8,188 nt of DNA from Actinomycetes bacterium (lineage in GTDB: Bacteria > Actinomycetota > Acidimicrobiia > Spongiisociales > UBA5794). The notes beneath the pieces are model-generated. The model did no database searches, was not told where the DNA came from, and was given only the letters and a program-made list of their open reading frames with translations. Every line of letters starts with the position of its first letter. Position 1 is the stretch's first letter. The stretch is from NCBI GenBank assembly GCA_023336855.1, contig JAMBLK010000265.1:1-8188 (forward strand). Direction: 5' to 3'. The translations under genes were made by a program, and so were the position numbers. Of this stretch, positions 6,345-8,188 are shown piece by piece.

Positions 6345-6355
6345 GTTCGTACACT
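6326..6355 (+). promoter_or_regulatory. Candidate promoter of the first membrane paralogue
   Basis: TACACT (6350-6355) fits the actinobacterial -10 pattern TAnnnT and ends 7 bases before the ATG at 6363, a leaderless layout. CTGATC (6326-6331), 18 bp upstream, is a weak -35 match. No Shine-Dalgarno site precedes the ATG. The second paralogue has the same layout with closely matching bases (TTGATC at 7415, TAGACT at 7440), which raises confidence. Confidence 0.5.
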
Positions 6356-6362
6356 CCCTCAC

Positions 6363-7418
6363 ATGACGACTGATCCCACAGCGGCCGTACCGGCACCGAA
6401 GAAGAGCGACAAGAAGAAGACGATCATCGGGGGCATCGTCACGTTGCTCGTGCTGATTCTCGTCTTCGGGATCCTGCTGCCGCAATTCGGCGACTATGGA
6501 CAAGCCTGGACTGCGATCCAGGGTATGTCTGCGTTTGCTCTCGGGATTCTTGTCGTGATGACGATCGTCAACATCGTCGTCTATGTCTGGCCTTATCAGG
6601 CGGCGATCCCCGGCCTGAAGTACCGACCGGCTTTCGTGGTCCGGCAGACGTCGTTCATGATCAGCAACGTCGTGCCGATGGGTGGCGCGTTCGGTCTTGC
6701 GGTCCAGTATTCGATGCTCGGGTTCTACAGCGTTGGAGCCGCGGAGGCGACCGCCGGCATCGGAATCACGAGCATCTGGAACACGTTCGTCACACTCAGC
6801 CTCCCGATCTTCGCATCGCTTGGGCTGGTAGTGATCGGCCAGGGGCAAGGTGCCGCCTTCGCTATCGCAGCGGTTGGACTCGTGGTCATCGGCTTTGCCG
6901 TATGGATCTTCGCAGCGATCCTGCGCAGCGAGGACACCGCGCGGAAGGTCGGGCAGTGGGGCGAGAATATCGTCGACTGGGCGTACGGGTTGTTCAAGAA
7001 GGAGCCCACCTTCGATGTCGTCGCCGAAGTTGTCCACTTCCGCGAATCGACGGTCGGCGTCATCAGCAATGACTGGCTGAAGATCACGGCGACGAGTTAC
7101 CTCCAGCAGTTCATGCAGTTCCTCATCCTTTGGGCTGCAATCTTCGCCATTCAAGGTGGTTCGAACGCACCGGTTACCTTCCTCGAGGCCTTTGCAGCCT
7201 TCGCCTTCGGCAGGCTCACGACCTTCATCCCGTTACCCCCCGGTGGATTGGGCACAGCCGACGCGGCCATGACCGCCATCCTCGTTGGGTTCGGAGCCGC
7301 CAACAACGACGCACTCGCGGCTGTGATGGTGTGGCGTGCACTCACCTACTTCCCGCAGGTGATCATCGGCATCGGAACGTTCCTCTACTACCGGGCGAAG
7401 CAGGCGAAGGCTGCTTGA
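6363..7418 (+). CDS. Flippase-like / LPG-synthase transmembrane-domain membrane protein (paralogue 1)
   Basis: This 351-residue integral membrane protein resembles the lysylphosphatidylglycerol-synthase transmembrane-domain family (COG0392, the membrane part of MprF and stand-alone YbhN-like proteins). Members move or are thought to move lipids or lipid-linked sugars across the membrane. A short basic cytoplasmic start (DKKK at 16-19) precedes hydrophobic segments at about 20-40, 54-76, 96-118, 130-158, 164-187, 244-264, 270-290, 298-312 and 326-343. The best family evidence is the C-terminal stretch FGRLTTFIPLPPGGLGTAD (282-300), with the Pro-Pro-Gly-Gly-Leu-Gly motif, followed by the conserved WRALTYFP (324-331). 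An N-terminal GGAFGLA (107-113) may be the matching first glycine loop. A polar loop (about 188-238) contains DWAYGLFKKEP. There is no attached synthetase domain, so it is not a full MprF. The ATG has no Shine-Dalgarno site and probably starts a leaderless message. A paralogue with about 64% identity follows 34 bp downstream. The substrate is unknown. Confidence 0.88.
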   Translation: MTTDPTAAVPAPKKSDKKKTIIGGIVTLLVLILVFGILLPQFGDYGQAWTAIQGMSAFALGILVVMTIVNIVVYVWPYQAAIPGLKYRPAFVVRQTSFMISNVVPMGGAFGLAVQYSMLGFYSVGAAEATAGIGITSIWNTFVTLSLPIFASLGLVVIGQGQGAAFAIAAVGLVVIGFAVWIFAAILRSEDTARKVGQWGENIVDWAYGLFKKEPTFDVVAEVVHFRESTVGVISNDWLKITATSYLQQFMQFLILWAAIFAIQGGSNAPVTFLEAFAAFAFGRLTTFIPLPPGGLGTADAAMTAILVGFGAANNDALAAVMVWRALTYFPQVIIGIGTFLYYRAKQAKAA

Positions 7419-7445
7419 TCTTCCGTAGGCCGTAGTCCGTAGACT
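7415..7445 (+). promoter_or_regulatory. Candidate promoter of the second membrane paralogue
   Basis: TAGACT (7440-7445) is a common actinobacterial -10 form and ends 7 bases before the ATG at 7453. TTGATC (7415-7420) overlaps the preceding gene's TGA stop and matches four of six bases of TTGACA, with a 19-bp spacer. No Shine-Dalgarno site is present in the 34-bp gap. The spacer is filled by 7-bp repeats. The layout mirrors that of the first paralogue. Confidence 0.5.
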
Positions 7446-7450
7446 CCCGA
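7423..7450. repeat. 7-bp repeats between the two membrane paralogues
   Basis: Three adjacent units, CCGTAGG (7423-7429), CCGTAGT (7430-7436) and CCGTAGA (7437-7443), differ only in the last base. A diverged unit, CTCCCGA (7444-7450), follows. They start 5 bases past the stop codon of paralogue 1 and end 2 bases before the ATG of paralogue 2. The 9-mer AGTCCGTAG is shared exactly with the array at the dehydrogenase stop codon (6224-6232 and 7434-7442), so the arrays are related. Confidence 0.6.
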
Positions 7451-7452
7451 CT

Positions 7453-8188
7453 ATGGCCAGCAACTCCCCGGACTCTCCGGTACCTCAAAAGACCGACAAG
7501 AAGAAGCAGATCATCGCCGGCATCATCACGGTGGTCACGCTCGTCTTCGTGTTTGGGGTCGTGTTCCCGCAGTTCGCCGACTACGGAGAAGCGTGGGACG
7601 CGATCCAGGAGATGTCGACGATCTCGTTGGTGTTTCTCCTGGTTGCGACCGTCATCCTGATCATCGTGTACGTCTGGCCGTATCAGGCGTCGCTTCCGGG
7701 TCTGAAGTACGGGCCCGGATTCGTCGTCCGTCAGACGTCCTTCTTGATCAGCAACGTGATTCCTGCCGGAGGGGCATTCGGGCTTGCCGTCCAGTATTCG
7801 ATGCTCGGTTCGTACGGATATGGGGCAGCGGTGACGTCGGCGACGATCGGGATCACCAGCACATGGAATACGTTCGTGACTCTGAGTCTCCCGGTACTCG
7901 GTGTCGTTGCCCTCATCGCTATTGGGCAGGGCACAGGAACGGCGTATCTGCTCGCCGCCGTCGGCCTGGTTGCGATTGGAGCCATGGTCGCTCTCTTCGC
8001 TGCGATTCTCTGGAGTGAGGCCAGCGCGAGGCGCATAGGGCGTATAGGCGATCGGGTCATCGACTGGGCGTACGGGTTGTTCAAGAAGGAACCCGCTTTC
8101 GATGTCATCGAGTGGACTGTTCACTTCCGGGGCTCGACGGTTGACGTCATCCGTAGCAGGTGGCTGCTCATCACAGGGTCGAGTTACC
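7453..8188 (+). CDS. Flippase-like / LPG-synthase transmembrane-domain membrane protein (paralogue 2, 3' end beyond window)
   Basis: The frame opens with ATG at 7453 and stays open to the window edge, giving 245 residues with no stop. By my hand alignment it matches residues 16-246 of the upstream paralogue without gaps, at 148 of 231 identities (about 64%). The most conserved parts are VYVWPYQA (72-79), FVVRQTSF (90-97), GGAFGLAVQYSMLG (106-119), WNTFVTLSLP (138-147) and DWAYGLFKKEP (204-214). The N-terminal 14 residues differ apart from a shared basic DKKK. The signature C-terminal Pro-Pro-Gly-Gly-Leu-Gly loop would lie past the edge, so family assignment rests on the paralogue. It is co-directional with paralogue 1, 34 bp downstream, and may be co-transcribed with it, but it has its own promoter-like site and no Shine-Dalgarno. 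The tandem pair suggests either a heteromeric membrane complex or two related substrates. Confidence 0.88.
   Translation, partial: MASNSPDSPVPQKTDKKKQIIAGIITVVTLVFVFGVVFPQFADYGEAWDAIQEMSTISLVFLLVATVILIIVYVWPYQASLPGLKYGPGFVVRQTSFLISNVIPAGGAFGLAVQYSMLGSYGYGAAVTSATIGITSTWNTFVTLSLPVLGVVALIAIGQGTGTAYLLAAVGLVAIGAMVALFAAILWSEASARRIGRIGDRVIDWAYGLFKKEPAFDVIEWTVHFRGSTVDVIRSRWLLITGSSY

Noticed and set aside
6339..8124. Two long minus-strand frames (6339-7154 and 7363-8124) that resemble each other
   Set aside because: They are the antisense of the two paralogues in the same relative frame. Their mutual similarity follows from the duplication, and their compositions are highly charged and low in complexity.
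1..8188. Mobile island or defence system
   Set aside because: No integrase, transposase, toxin-antitoxin, nuclease or attachment site is seen, and composition and codon use look even across the genes.

Overview
The window is about 8.2 kb of GC-rich, tightly packed bacterial chromosome. It holds five complete genes and one gene cut off at the right edge. An actinobacterium is the best guess, possibly from the acidimicrobial side. The reasons are the high GC, the strong third-position G/C bias, a P-type ATPase variant that I associate from memory with actinobacteria, and start sites that look like leaderless actinobacterial promoters (TAnnnT six or seven bases before ATG). No rRNA, tRNA, transposase, phage gene, CRISPR or other clear mobile feature is visible, so this looks like ordinary chromosomal sequence.

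Layout from left to right. Bases 1-126 hold no gene; they carry a hairpin and a G-rich tract downstream of the first gene. A pirin-family cupin protein (127-1113, minus) is divergent from a large P2-like P-type ATPase (1220-4003, plus). The ATPase converges, with 8 bp between stop codons, on an AI-2E/PerM-type membrane permease (4012-5187, minus). After a 151-bp divergent spacer comes a 3-hydroxyisobutyrate-dehydrogenase-family oxidoreductase (5339-6232, plus). Then come two tandem paralogous integral membrane proteins of the flippase-like / lysylphosphatidylglycerol-synthase transmembrane-domain family (6363-7418, and 7453 to the window end, both plus).

The genes do not form an obvious single pathway. 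The pirin, dehydrogenase and AI-2E-type genes are common housekeeping or accessory families. The two tandem paralogues probably form a unit, but each appears to have its own promoter.

The most unusual content is non-coding. Short degenerate 7-bp tandem repeats lie at or just past the stop codons of three genes (pirin, dehydrogenase, first paralogue). In two cases they run into the promoter of the next gene. The two paralogues share a promoter layout, (C/T)TGATCT then 17-18 bp then TA(C/G)ACTCCC, with the -10-like hexamer 7 bp before ATG and no Shine-Dalgarno site. The ATPase is also notable: its catalytic machinery is intact, but most of the acidic and polar residues that bind Ca2+ in SERCA-type pumps are replaced by uncharged or hydrophobic ones, so its substrate cannot be inferred. 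I found no complete new multi-gene system.
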